Shown here: piece after piece, positions 1-6,917 of the stretch
How the letters are laid out: every line of letters begins with the position of its first letter
Position numbering within the stretch: the stretch's first letter is position 1
Assembly (NCBI GenBank): GCA_958430865.1
Contig: CAUDNR010001507.1
Span: 1 to 10,506 of the forward strand
Reading direction: 5' to 3'
DNA: 10,506 nucleotides
Origin: Entrophospora sp. SA101
Taxonomy: Eukaryota > Glomeromycota > Glomeromycetes > Entrophosporales > Entrophosporaceae
Program-made: the position numbers and the translations under genes
Notes under the pieces: model-generated
Told to the model about the DNA's origin: nothing
The model's input: the letters and a program-made list of their open reading frames with translations, nothing else
The model's database searches: none

Positions 1-165
1 AACTTGTGTCAAAATTAAACTTGTGTCAAAGTGTCAAAATTCAAAACTTGCATAAGTTCAAAATTTGTATAAAAATTCGACTTATATCAAAGTTAAAATT
101 TGTTAGTTCAAAGCATGTATAAAGATTTAAAACTTATGTCAAATTTTAAATATTTGAAACTTGTC
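1..165. repeat. Degenerate short tandem repeat
   Basis: The stretch consists of imperfect repeats built on a unit like AACTTGTGTCAAAATT. Variants such as AACTTGCATAAGTTCAAAA, AAATTTGTATAAAAATTC and AACTTATGTCAAATTTTAA follow each other until the dynamin copy begins at 166. An ATG at 100 opens a frame that happens to run on into the dynamin fragment. The residues it adds are repeat-encoded, so this is not a credible gene start. The array may begin before the window. Confidence 0.7.
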
Positions 166-889
166 AATGGTGTAAAATCTGCAATAGGATCAATTGGTGG
201 ATTAACAAATATGAATGTTGGAATAGAAATACCTGGTTTTGTAAAAAATATGTTTTCTAAAAATCCAACTCAATCAAAATCATCGTCAAATTCATTTAAG
301 GCTGATTCAGATAGACCAAAGTTTATCAAAAAGGAGGATGAAGGTGATTCAGAATCATCTAGTGGTGGTAATAGTGGTAATAGTGGTCCATCATCATCAT
401 CAGCTGCTGCTGCTGCTGCAACTGCGGCTTCATTATTTATGACTGGAGAAAAAGATAATGATGAGAATGATGGTGAAGATTCTGGAGCACATAAAAATAA
501 ACGTGGTATTCCAGCACAAGATGATGAATTCATGGTGCTTAAAAAAAAATTGATAGAAGTTTGTAATATTTTAATGAGCATTGATCATAAAGAGGCATTA
601 AAATTACCAAGTATTGTAGTAATCAGTAGTCAAAGCTCTGGCAAAAGTTCTGTATTAGAAGCAATTGTTGGTCATAAATTTTTGCCAAAGTAAGGTTTTC
701 CTTTCTTTGATTTTAATATTAAATTTTAATATAATATTAAGAATATGCATTTTAATTTCTAATTTTTTGATTGTTTAACTGATTTTTCAGAAGATCAAAT
801 ATGGTTACTCGGAGACCAATTGAGCTAACATCAATACATATAAAGAAGAATATGGTGAATTTCCTCAACTTGGATTAGGAAAAATACAT
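166..889 (+). pseudogene. Partial copy of mitochondrial dynamin (Mgm1/OPA1 type), truncated at both ends
   Basis: This is a fragment of the dynamin pseudogene that lies at 7728-10299. By eye, 166-889 matches 8102-8825 at every base, a constant offset of 7936. It starts 41 bases inside one exon and stops inside the next, so neither edge is an exon boundary. It holds the linker with its Ser-rich and poly-Ala tract, the P-loop at 625-651 (SSQSSGKSS), an intron at 690-790 (GTAAGG...TTTCAG) and the next exon with [11 protein letters not shown], the dynamin switch I region. The first Gly of the P-loop is Ser. Just after the switch I region the frame breaks, at about 838-850, exactly as in the other copy. 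Without a promoter, N-terminus or most of the GTPase domain it cannot make a working dynamin. An assembly duplicate cannot be excluded. Confidence 0.9.
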
Positions 890-958
890 TGCGACATGGA
901 ACACTACTGGGTTGCTGTAATTTTTATGAAAAGAAAAGTATTAATATTTAACAATTAA
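890..958 (+). pseudogene. Possible Ulp1/C48-like cysteine protease scrap
   Basis: Immediately after the dynamin duplication ends, a short open stretch reads CDMEHYWVAVIFMKRKVLIF and stops at TAA 956-958. The pattern of His-(x)-Trp, a hydrophobic strand, a basic turn and another hydrophobic strand resembles the catalytic-His region of Ulp1-type SUMO proteases. A further short stretch near 990-1010 encodes YIDSV, which would fit the Asp-Ser that follows in that family. C48 proteases are often carried by eukaryotic DNA transposons, so this could be transposon debris. Only about 20-30 residues support the idea, with no start, catalytic Cys or complete domain, so it is a weak call. Confidence 0.25.
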
Positions 959-1155
959 TTATTTAAATGTTTATCTTGTTGAAAAAAACATACATTGATA
1001 GTGTACATTTTCTGTGCTTAACATCCATGTGACCCTAAGTCTGGACAAAGAATCCCTTTCTACAAGTTTAACTGGTATATCCCAAAGGTGTCTCCTGTCT
1101 TGTCAGTGGCGTGCCTACTCACCAACAACCCTACCCCCATTTACAAATTCAGTAG
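959..1155. other. Intergenic debris, no gene seen
   Basis: No convincing coding exon was found. From about 1010 to 1140 the composition is less AT-rich than the flanks, and short open frames occur on the plus strand without splice support. It is probably a decayed insertion continuing from the Ulp1-like scrap. Confidence 0.4.
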
Positions 1156-1300
1156 TGATGTTAGCCGACTAATAATCTGCATACACAATTTCTAAATTTG
1201 GTAATAGATTTCCGCGTTACCTTCTGGTTATAGAAATAAAATTACCAATTTAGGTAATAAACGGCTTAGCCGGCTAAGGATTTTTAAACGGCTAACATCA
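1156..1300. repeat. Inverted-repeat element (MITE-like) with nested palindromes
   Basis: The 12 bases TGATGTTAGCCG at 1156-1167 are the exact reverse complement of CGGCTAACATCA at 1289-1300. Inside lies a perfect 14-base palindrome, CTTAGCCGGCTAAG, at 1265-1278, sharing the TTAGCCG core. A second internal pair, CTAAATTTGGTAAT near 1192 and ATTACCAATTTAG near 1241-1253, is also inverted with one extra base. The roughly 145-base size and lack of coding capacity would fit a non-autonomous transposon or a foldback element. I see no clear target-site duplication. Confidence 0.45.
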
Positions 1301-1569
1301 TTAAAATTCAGTTGGTAGATAAAAATAAAGAGAAGCAGAAAATTTATGAAAATGATTAATTTATAACATACTAAAATCCGAACCATTTTTATGGCTTTTT
1401 TCTCGTTGGCCACATTGCTGACAAGGATGTATATAATCATGCGATAATTTTAACCTACAGGACAGGGGACTGATTGGACAAAAACCCATCCAGTCCCCTA
1501 CCCAAAATTATAAATTGGTTAGTATCAGAAAAACAGAGCATTTATGAAAGTGATTATACAAAACAACCA
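1301..1569. other. Noncoding spacer with a stem-loop
   Basis: No gene was seen. AGGGGACTG at 1464-1472 pairs exactly with CAGTCCCCT at 1491-1499 across an 18-base loop, giving a G+C-rich hairpin. A phrase near 1341-1366 (CAGAAAATTTATGAAAATGA) recurs in altered form near 1534-1556 (CAGAGCATTTATGAAAGTGA), suggesting an old local duplication. The hairpin lies just downstream of the end of the minus-strand fragment at 1570-1935. It could be a transposon end or a 3' structure; neither is established. Confidence 0.35.
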
Positions 1570-1935
1570 CTATTTTACAACTTTTCTCTTAACATCAGAG
1601 TCCAAATGCAATTTCAGGGCCGCCAACCCTGCTCTGGATTGCGACCTCCTGTGCTTGAACGAGCTGCAGATTCTTTTAATATTCATCAGCAGAGTTGCGA
1701 CTTGGTCACAGTGCCATCCTTACCCTAGAGGCAGGATCGTTGCAGGCAACTTTTTGGCTAGCATGCCAGCAGCCATCTCTGGTCTGGGGAGATTAGTGAA
1801 AGTGTCCTTGACAATTGGTGCAGTATCGGTAAACTCCAGGGCCATACACCCCCCCTGGAGTTCCATTGCATCGTTGTATCATCGGAGAGCCATGGTCAGA
1901 TTAGCCTTGTGTACACGAGGAATACGTGAGAATGA
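1570..1935 (-). pseudogene. Unrecognised two-exon gene fragment with an in-frame stop, minus strand
   Basis: The minus strand of this more G+C-rich island reads as protein across a plausible intron. Exon A runs from 1935 down to 1724, after an acceptor-like TTTACAG. A 60-base intron follows at 1723-1664, with donor GTAAGG, branch-like CTGATGA and acceptor TCTGCAG. Exon B runs from 1663 to the stop TAG at 1572-1570. The phases agree (two bases carried over), giving about 101 codons. Typical stretches are MALEFTDTAPIVKDTF, MAAGMLAKKLPATILPLG and, after splicing, SFKHRRSQSRAGLAAL. A single TGA interrupts exon A at 1881-1879. A CGA to TGA change would explain it. I do not recognise the family. 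The composition differs from the rest of the window, so it may be an inserted or captured gene piece. The plus-strand frames over the same bases look like shadows. Confidence 0.4.
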
Positions 1936-1946
1936 CTGTAAAGTAT

Positions 1947-2042
1947 TCAAGGCAGCGTGCGTGCTTCAACGCCTGTAAATTTCCGATAATCAAACGTTGC
2001 ATATTCGAAATGTTTCATTTTCAACAGTCAATGCTGCCTTGA
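1947..2042. repeat. Short inverted repeat flanking the G+C-rich island
   Basis: TCAAGGCAGC at 1947-1956 is the exact reverse complement of GCTGCCTTGA at 2033-2042. The pair lies at the right-hand edge of the G+C-rich island, where the sequence returns to strongly AT-rich DNA. It could be a transposon end or a chance hairpin. Confidence 0.35.
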
Positions 2043-2459
2043 TATCTTGTGATTATAATATTTATAATAATATTATTAATATTATTAACGATTACGAAAA
2101 GCAAAATATTATCAATGAAAACCTTGTAATTACCCAGCAAGATCTGCTCCTCGTTTTGATTCCAATTTAAATATTTATAATAACCAAAAAATATCAATGC
2201 AAATTAAAAAAAAGTACCTCTGGTTAGTTATTAACACGTATTCTTTAGGAGACCAAAACCAAACCAAACAACAACACTCACGTTTTGTCACCTTGGACTC
2301 TGTCAAAAAATAAATTGTTTTTATTGTTTTTCCAAAAAAAAAAAAAAAAAATCAATTCGCGTCTGTCCTACCAAAAAAAAAACCAATAGTAATAGGATAA
2401 ATAATCAATGTGTACACGTCGATCAAATAACAAACTTCTTTTTTTTCTTAGATTTCAAA
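2043..2459 (+). promoter_or_regulatory. Upstream region of the nuclease-like gene
   Basis: No gene was seen. It begins with an AT-only stretch near 2055-2095 (repeated AATAT/TATTA steps) and contains several homopolymeric A runs, one beginning near 2333. A pyrimidine run ending in TTTTTTCTTAG at about 2441-2451 lies nine bases before the ATG at 2460. It looks like a splice acceptor, so the transcript may have an intron in its 5' untranslated region. No TATA box can be assigned with confidence in such AT-rich DNA. Confidence 0.35.
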
Positions 2460-4665
2460 ATGCCCAAGGAACCTAACAAAAGAAGTACCAAAAATAATTG
2501 GGAAGAAGTAGCTCGGTAAGTGTTTTAAGGATGGTGGTGGTTATCGCCCGCCACTCGTCGTTACTCTAGTTTTTTTTTAAGGGCAGTAGTGGTTGCATTC
2601 AGCCGTTGTTGTCTCTACTTTAATAACTTATGCTTGTATTTTTTTAGAGGATCTGTAGCTTCTCCGCCGACCATAGCATCTCCATCTTTAAGTGTAAATG
2701 ACGGTAAGAATTTCTTGGTTTCCCTGAATCGGTGGAGGAAATAATGCATATTGATTTTTATAACAAGATTATTAAATTTATAATGATTATTCTAAAAAGA
2801 GGACTCTTCTTCTCCGATGATAATGATGCTGAGAAAGAGAAACACGATATGTTATAAGGAAGAACAGTTTTTGTCAGCAACAGACTCGTCATACATTCCG
2901 TCTTCACGTAATTCGATGGTTTCCGAAGATTATATGAGGAAAGCTTATTATATGGAGTATTTTGTCAGACCTGGTGTTATCAATTGGATGCTAAAAGAAG
3001 ACTCAATGAGAGTAATATATCACAGCATATGTGTCTTATTATTATTATTATTATTTTGTTTGACCATCTCTTCTTTCAAACAGTGGGTCGAAAACAATAT
3101 TGACATTTCTACTATCTGTCAAGAGTATCGTGCTATGGTTATTAAAAAATGTGAATCGAAAACAATTACCATTACTGCAAATGAGGAGCTGTTCGTATTA
3201 CATCTTTAAAATATTGACAACATTGAAGAAAACTAACTGTTTTTTTGCTTTTGTAGAGTGTTGAGTCATATTTTCCTGTTTCAAGAAGAAAACCCAGAAG
3301 GACTTCAAGAATATTTCGATGATGAACTCTGGTCAAGTGTTTTTGTAAAGATAAGGGAACAATATTCATCCAAGCCAATTCCTGAAACAGTGTACGAAAT
3401 ATTCACAAAAGTTATTAAGGTACTTATAAGACAATAAATAATGCTCTATACACATGGAACTTTGAATGTACTCTTTTTCATTGTTTTTATATATGATTTG
3501 TCATATTGTATTTTCAGCTTTCTTGTGAGTATGGAAACCCGCAAGAGCGTCAAACAAAAATAGAAGCATATCTAAAAGGGCTTGAGACCACTGATAAACT
3601 TGAAAAGACAATGTACAACATTCTTTGGAATCTGTATGTTCTTATTAAATGTGTATGTGTTTATGTGGACTTGAGAATCACATTAACTAAATATGATTAT
3701 TGTGCATTACACAGTGCTGTTGATGATCGACAATCTTCCTTCAAAGGAAATTATGCAGAGGACACATTTACTCACAGTATTGTCAGCCCGATTATTAAAC
3801 CATTTTTTACTAATAAAAACACTATAATCGAATGGTATGTATTGTATTGAAATTCACTATATGTAAAATCAATGAATAATATTTCTATTATTTCTATTAT
3901 TATTTATAGGTCAAGTAAGACGTCTAACTCATCAATGTGGTCAAAAAAACAGTTTGATCCAACCTTCCATGGTACAAAGCCAGATCTTATAATCAGAACA
4001 AATCTAAATGATTATATTGAACTGATGTTTGGTGAAATCAAGCCACCAAATACAAAAGAGGACTTAATAAATGAAGATTTGGTATATCTTGGGAAAACGA
4101 TGAAGGCTGCCCTTGATAAAGCCATTGAAGATGGGCTTGAAGATATTGTTATCTGTGGCATACAAGTAGCTGGTGAGTAATATATAATTTTTATGAACAA
4201 AAACCATACAATTAATTCTTTTCTGATATTCACAAACATTTATAGGGTTTCTGAGCAGATGTTACGTCATGGATTTGTGTTATGAAGGTGTATATCGAAT
4301 GATATTAATAGGAGAATTTCATCCTCCTAATGGTGTAGCAACATGGGGTCTAACGATGAAATGTTTTCATGTGCTAAACACAATTCAAGTAGGTAACAAA
4401 ACTGCAAAACTGACAAATAAATATAGATGACTCCATTGTTTATGTTATAATATTTTTATTTTAGGAACTAGTTGACAAAGGGGTTAAGTCATATCAATCA
4501 ATTGTTAGAAAGACGATTACACCTACCAAATCATTGAAAACGCAAATGACAAAAGCTGCATTCCTCAGTCCCATAAAAGTACCAATGCAACAATATGATT
4601 TAAGTGGAAGTAGAAATGAAAAGCCACATAAAAGGATCAATACAACAAGTGGAAGTAGAAAGTGA
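2460..4665 (+). CDS. PD-(D/E)XK nuclease-like protein of an expanded Mucoromycota family
   Basis: Predicted exons are 2460-2515, 2648-2703, 2800-3150, 3259-3419, 3518-3633, 3715-3834, 3910-4172, 4246-4388 and 4465-4665. They join in one frame of about 488 codons, ending TGA 4663-4665. The introns are GT-AG; the one at 3634-3714 also shows a TTAACTAA branch site. Residues 260-268 (YAEDTFTHS) supply a possible helix Glu. KPD at 310-312, then a strand and FGEIKPP at 327-333, give D312...E329-x-K331, the layout of a PD-(D/E)XK nuclease core. AGFLSRCYVMDLCYEGVYRM follows at about 374-393. From memory, proteins with GE(V/I)KPP and YVMDLCYDGVYRM are numerous in Mucoromycota; their function is unknown to me. 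The tail is basic and repeats SGSR. Uncertain points: the fourth exon could instead join from a donor at 3125, and 3033-3083 may be an extra 51-base intron. Nuclease activity is inferred, not shown. Confidence 0.75.
3033..3083 (+). other. Possible in-frame 51-base intron or hydrophobic segment
   Basis: Within the third exon of the nuclease-like gene these 51 bases begin GTCTTATT and end TTTCAAACAG. The pyrimidine-rich 3' end is a good acceptor, while the donor is weak. Removing them keeps the frame and joins HSIC to WVENNIDIS. Keeping them inserts a Leu-rich run of 17 residues (VLLLLLLFCLTISSFKQ) that would resemble a membrane segment in an otherwise soluble protein. I favour an intron or optional intron. 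Confidence 0.45.
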
Positions 4666-5350
4666 GAGTTTTGTTCTAATTTATATATAATATATTTAAA
4701 CATGACCTCAAAGAAATATATCTGATCATTATTTATCTTTGTATAGTCATTATACCCGAAGTTATAAAGCAAGTACTATATCTGCATGAAAAAATTACTT
4801 GTGGTTTAAAAAAAAAGTTTGAAAGAACTGTGCGAGGAATAGTTTACATTGCATGCTCATTAATTTAGAAAATTACTGTTTGAACTATTACTATTATTAT
4901 TTTTTTTTTCATAAGTTGTACATTTATATGTCCGTGGACTTTTTTGACTGTCCGTGTCTGTGTCCACAGATGTCTGAATTCTTGTCCAGCTTAGAAATCT
5001 ATCCTAAAAAAACACAGCTATATGTAAAAATCAATTCTGAACGCTTTTAATTGATAGCCCAAAGCAGGTTGTCATAATATAGAATTATGTTTTCCATGTT
5101 TTGTTTTGGGCACTCACTGTCCGCAGATGTCCAAGAATATCCCATGTACAACACTGAATATTAGTAATTCCAAAATTGTAGGTGACGAAAACAATAAGTT
5201 TAAAGAATTAATATTTTCTTTTTATAACAAGAGATAGATATAAACATAGATATAAAACAATACAAATAGCACAAGTAAATTTAATAAAAGAGAATCATTA
5301 TTTATTATTTAAAACAATAATAATAAAAAATTAACCATAAAATGTTGGGG
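4666..5350. other. Intergenic region with short repeats, no gene seen
   Basis: The first part is probably the 3' untranslated region of the nuclease-like gene. A TGTCC-rich motif recurs: GTGTCCACAGATGTC near 4962 and CTGTCCGCAGATGTCC near 5117. GCCCAAAGCA at 5057-5066 and TGTTTTGGGC at 5102-5111 form an inverted repeat with one mismatch. These suggest a decayed element. The open frame on the plus strand near 4853-5050 crosses this repeat DNA and shows no protein-like features or splice partners. Confidence 0.4.
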
Positions 5351-5563
5351 TTAGAAAGAAAAAATAACATTTATTATTTTTCTTTCTTTTTGGTAAATTT
5401 CATAAGCAATTCTTTCTTTTCTTAGATAAGCTTCCAGCATCTGAGTATCATTTATTTTGAAAATGTAAGGTGCAATTTTTTCACCTTGTTCCTTTTTTAG
5501 AATACTTCTAATGGTGCTATAATTCTTGGGTTCCATAGTAGATCTGATGTAAATGAGTTTCAT
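5351..5563 (-). pseudogene. Repeat-associated reading frame, unrecognised (70 codons)
   Basis: The minus strand reads 70 residues from an ATG at 5563, including STMEPKNYSTIRSILKKEQ and a charged Lys/Glu-rich helix, ending with a hydrophobic tail. Most of the first half lies in a segment (5443-5570) that recurs in diverged form at 10300-10424. There the same frame is broken by a stop and frameshifts, though KNYSTIRSILKKEQ is kept. Preservation of these residues in two copies suggests the repeat derives from a coding sequence. No domain was recognised, and the frame may be only part of a longer gene or element. Confidence 0.35.
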
Positions 5564-5570
5564 ATTAACT
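5443..5570 (+). repeat. Dispersed repeat, segment 1 (copy A)
   Basis: This matches 10300-10424 in the same orientation with scattered substitutions and a few one-base gaps. Shared runs include GAGTATCATTTAT, ATGTAAGGTGCAATTT and TACTTCTAATGGTGCT. In copy A, about 70 unrelated bases separate it from segment 2. Confidence 0.85.
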
Positions 5571-5600
5571 ATTTTGCATAGGGATAGTTCTATATATCAC

Positions 5601-5816
5601 TTAAAATAATGAATGGGATATTATAAAACTGTTAATTATGATCACATTACAAATGACTAAATTTTGATCCCTGAATTTTTGGCAATACCAATGTTCACTT
5701 TGTCTGGTTTTGTTGCAGTATGCCCCATATATAAAATTTGAAATCTTTGGTTCATAATGAGATCTTGCAGTTTGCAGAATTAACAGGATTATTTTTAACC
5801 AAAATAAAGTTTTCAA
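5601..5816 (-). CDS. Small reading frame with a signal-peptide-like start, doubtful
   Basis: The minus strand encodes 71 residues from an ATG at 5816. It begins MKTLFWLKIILLILQTARS, which has the basic start, hydrophobic core and small-residue end of a secretion signal. A short Cys-containing part follows (GAYCNKTRQSEHWYCQKF). The frame overlaps repeat segment 2 (5641-5726), whose other copy at 10426-10506 is diverged in this frame. The start lies 212 bases from the UMP1 start codon on the other strand, so the two could share a promoter region. AT-rich DNA produces hydrophobic frames by chance and no homologue is known to me, so I rate it low. Confidence 0.2.
   Translation of the reverse strand: MKTLFWLKIILLILQTARSHYEPKISNFIYGAYCNKTRQSEHWYCQKFRDQNLVICNVIIINSFIISHSLF
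5641..5726 (-). repeat. Dispersed repeat, segment 2 (copy A, inverted relative to copy B)
   Basis: The reverse complement of this segment matches 10426-10506, sharing CATACTGCAACAAAACCAGA and AAGTGAACATTGGTATT. Segment 1 keeps the same orientation in both places, so one copy has undergone an inversion of segment 2. Confidence 0.85.
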
Positions 5817-5922
5817 CGAAAGGTATATATATTATCGCAAAATATTTTTTGGGTTTTACAATTATTTTTGATCATGTTATTATGCCCATTTTAAATAATT
5901 GAATTCAATATAAAAAAGATCG

Positions 5923-5949
5923 CCAATCGATTTTGTCACATGTGACAAA
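5923..5949. promoter_or_regulatory. UMP1 promoter: CCAAT box and 18-base perfect palindrome
   Basis: CCAAT lies at 5923-5927 within CGCCAATCGA. Five bases later TTTGTCACATGTGACAAA at 5932-5949 reads identically on both strands and is centred on an E-box-type CACATGTG. It is 78 bases before the proposed UMP1 start codon. Palindromes of this type suit a dimeric bHLH or bZIP factor. Each half, TGTGACAAA, also resembles with two mismatches the yeast proteasome control element GGTGGCAAA bound by Rpn4, but that link is speculative. Confidence 0.5.
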
Positions 5950-5954
5950 TTCAA

Positions 5955-5993
5955 ATGTCCGCCATGCTGAATGTTGGGTGGTTGGCACCATAG
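5955..5993 (+). promoter_or_regulatory. Upstream ORF in the UMP1 leader
   Basis: An ATG at 5955 opens a 12-residue frame (MSAMLNVGWLAP) that ends at TAG 5991-5993, 34 bases before the proposed UMP1 ATG. If transcription starts upstream of 5955, this frame would be met first by ribosomes and could lower UMP1 translation. Transcript start data are needed to know whether it is included. Confidence 0.35.
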
Positions 5994-6027
5994 GAAAAAT
6001 TTATTCTATTTTTAAAAAATAAAAAAT

Positions 6028-6807
6028 ATGGTAAATAAATAAATTACACTCTTTTATTTTAAGTTTATGTAATAATGATGATAACAATAATAATTAATTA
6101 TATAAATTATATAAAATTCTTATAGTCAACACAATCACTTAGATTAGCTCCACCAGCATCTTCAACCAATTTGGAGAAAAGTGTCATCAATACTACAAAT
6201 TCTTATGGTATTCATGATACTTTTCGCTTTGGTCCAAAATCTATTGAAAGTGATATTTCACCAACTCATCCACTTGAAAATAGATTAAAATATGTGCGTT
6301 TGTATAATGAATAAATGAAAATTTTGAATTTACATAATTATTTATTTTCCATTAATAATATTAGTGGGAAGAAACACAAAGTAATTTGAAACTTACATTA
6401 CATCGAAAAGTTTATGGACTTCATGCACCAATAAGACAACTCATGGAACGAAGCATTGTATCAAAGGTAAATTCTGATTGATTAATAAATAAAGAATAAG
6501 AGTATGGAAAATATCTTATTAAACAATAATCATACTAATATTAATAACAATATTATTATAGGTACAAAGATTCCCAGTTTTAGAATCATCTAATCTTGGA
6601 TTAGATATTTTAATGGGTAAAGATGAAACAATTGATTTTGAAGATTTCTTGAATGGTTCGTTTTTATAATTTCTAATGATTTTTCAAATTAAAATCACAC
6701 AACTAATCAATCAATTGTTTGTTCACATTTTTTCAGATCCAAGTCAATCAACAGATATGATTGATATACATTCAGCAATGGAACATAAATATAACATCAA
6801 ATTATAA
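6028..6807 (+). CDS. UMP1: Proteasome maturation factor Ump1 (POMP)
   Basis: Ump1 is the short-lived chaperone that guides assembly of 20S proteasome half-mers, coordinates their joining and beta-subunit processing, and is then degraded by the finished proteasome. Predicted exons are 6028-6030, 6126-6293, 6365-6466, 6562-6655 and 6737-6807. They give 145 residues in one unbroken frame to TAA 6805-6807, close to the usual 140-150. The family core is clear: HPLE at 49-52 leading into NRLKYWEETQ; YGLHAPIRQLMERSIVSK at 74-91; and SSNLGLDILMGKDETIDFED at 100-119. The N-terminal third is poorly conserved, as usual. The first coding exon is apparently just the ATG. A donor GTAAAT follows at once, and the next exon opens after TCTTATAG with STQSLRL and no in-frame ATG. 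The other introns end in ATTAG, TATAG and TTCAG. The last donor, GTTCGT, is weak, but both phase and protein match require it. Confidence 0.93.
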
Positions 6808-6917
6808 ATTCTCTTGATATTTTTGTTTTTTTTTTATTTAAAATAAAAAAAGCATTTAAAATCATTGATGAATTCTCTTGATATTTTTATTTTTAAAAAA
6901 TAAAGAAAGCATTTAAA
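6808..6917 (+). repeat. Imperfect tandem duplication in the UMP1 3' region with poly(A) signals
   Basis: ATTCTCTTGATATTTTT begins at 6808 and again at 6872, and both units end in AGCATTTAAAA (6851-6861 and 6907-6917). The spacing of 64 bases shows a local tandem duplication just after the UMP1 stop codon. Each unit carries AATAAA (about 6842-6847 and 6899-6904), so there may be two alternative polyadenylation signals. Confidence 0.7.

Noticed and set aside
1..165. CRISPR-like array
   Set aside because: Units are contiguous and variable with no unique spacers, and the window is eukaryotic.
270..581. Minus-strand frame of 103 codons, repeated at 8206-8517
   Set aside because: It is antisense to the Ser/Ala/Asp-rich dynamin linker; its poly-Asp and poly-Ala runs are complements of the simple codon repeats there.
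100..693. A 197-codon frame that starts in the tandem repeat and runs into the dynamin fragment
   Set aside because: Its first 22 codons are repeat-encoded and the rest is an exon fragment that continues past a good splice donor at 690. The ATG is accidental.
1228..1440. Minus-strand hydrophobic frame of 70 codons
   Set aside because: It overlaps the inverted-repeat element and has the Leu/Ile/Phe bias expected of AT-rich noncoding DNA.
1474..1978. Two overlapping plus-strand frames (1474-1728 and 1544-1978)
   Set aside because: They overlap each other in different frames and lie opposite a minus-strand reading that has consistent splicing and more protein-like composition.
4012..4239. Minus-strand frames at 3172-3378, 4012-4239 and 4494-4772
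   Set aside because: They are antisense to well-supported exons of the nuclease-like gene.
4853..5050. Plus-strand frame of 65 codons
   Set aside because: It has a low-complexity Tyr/Phe start from AT-rich DNA, crosses TGTCC-type repeats, and shows no domain or splice partner.
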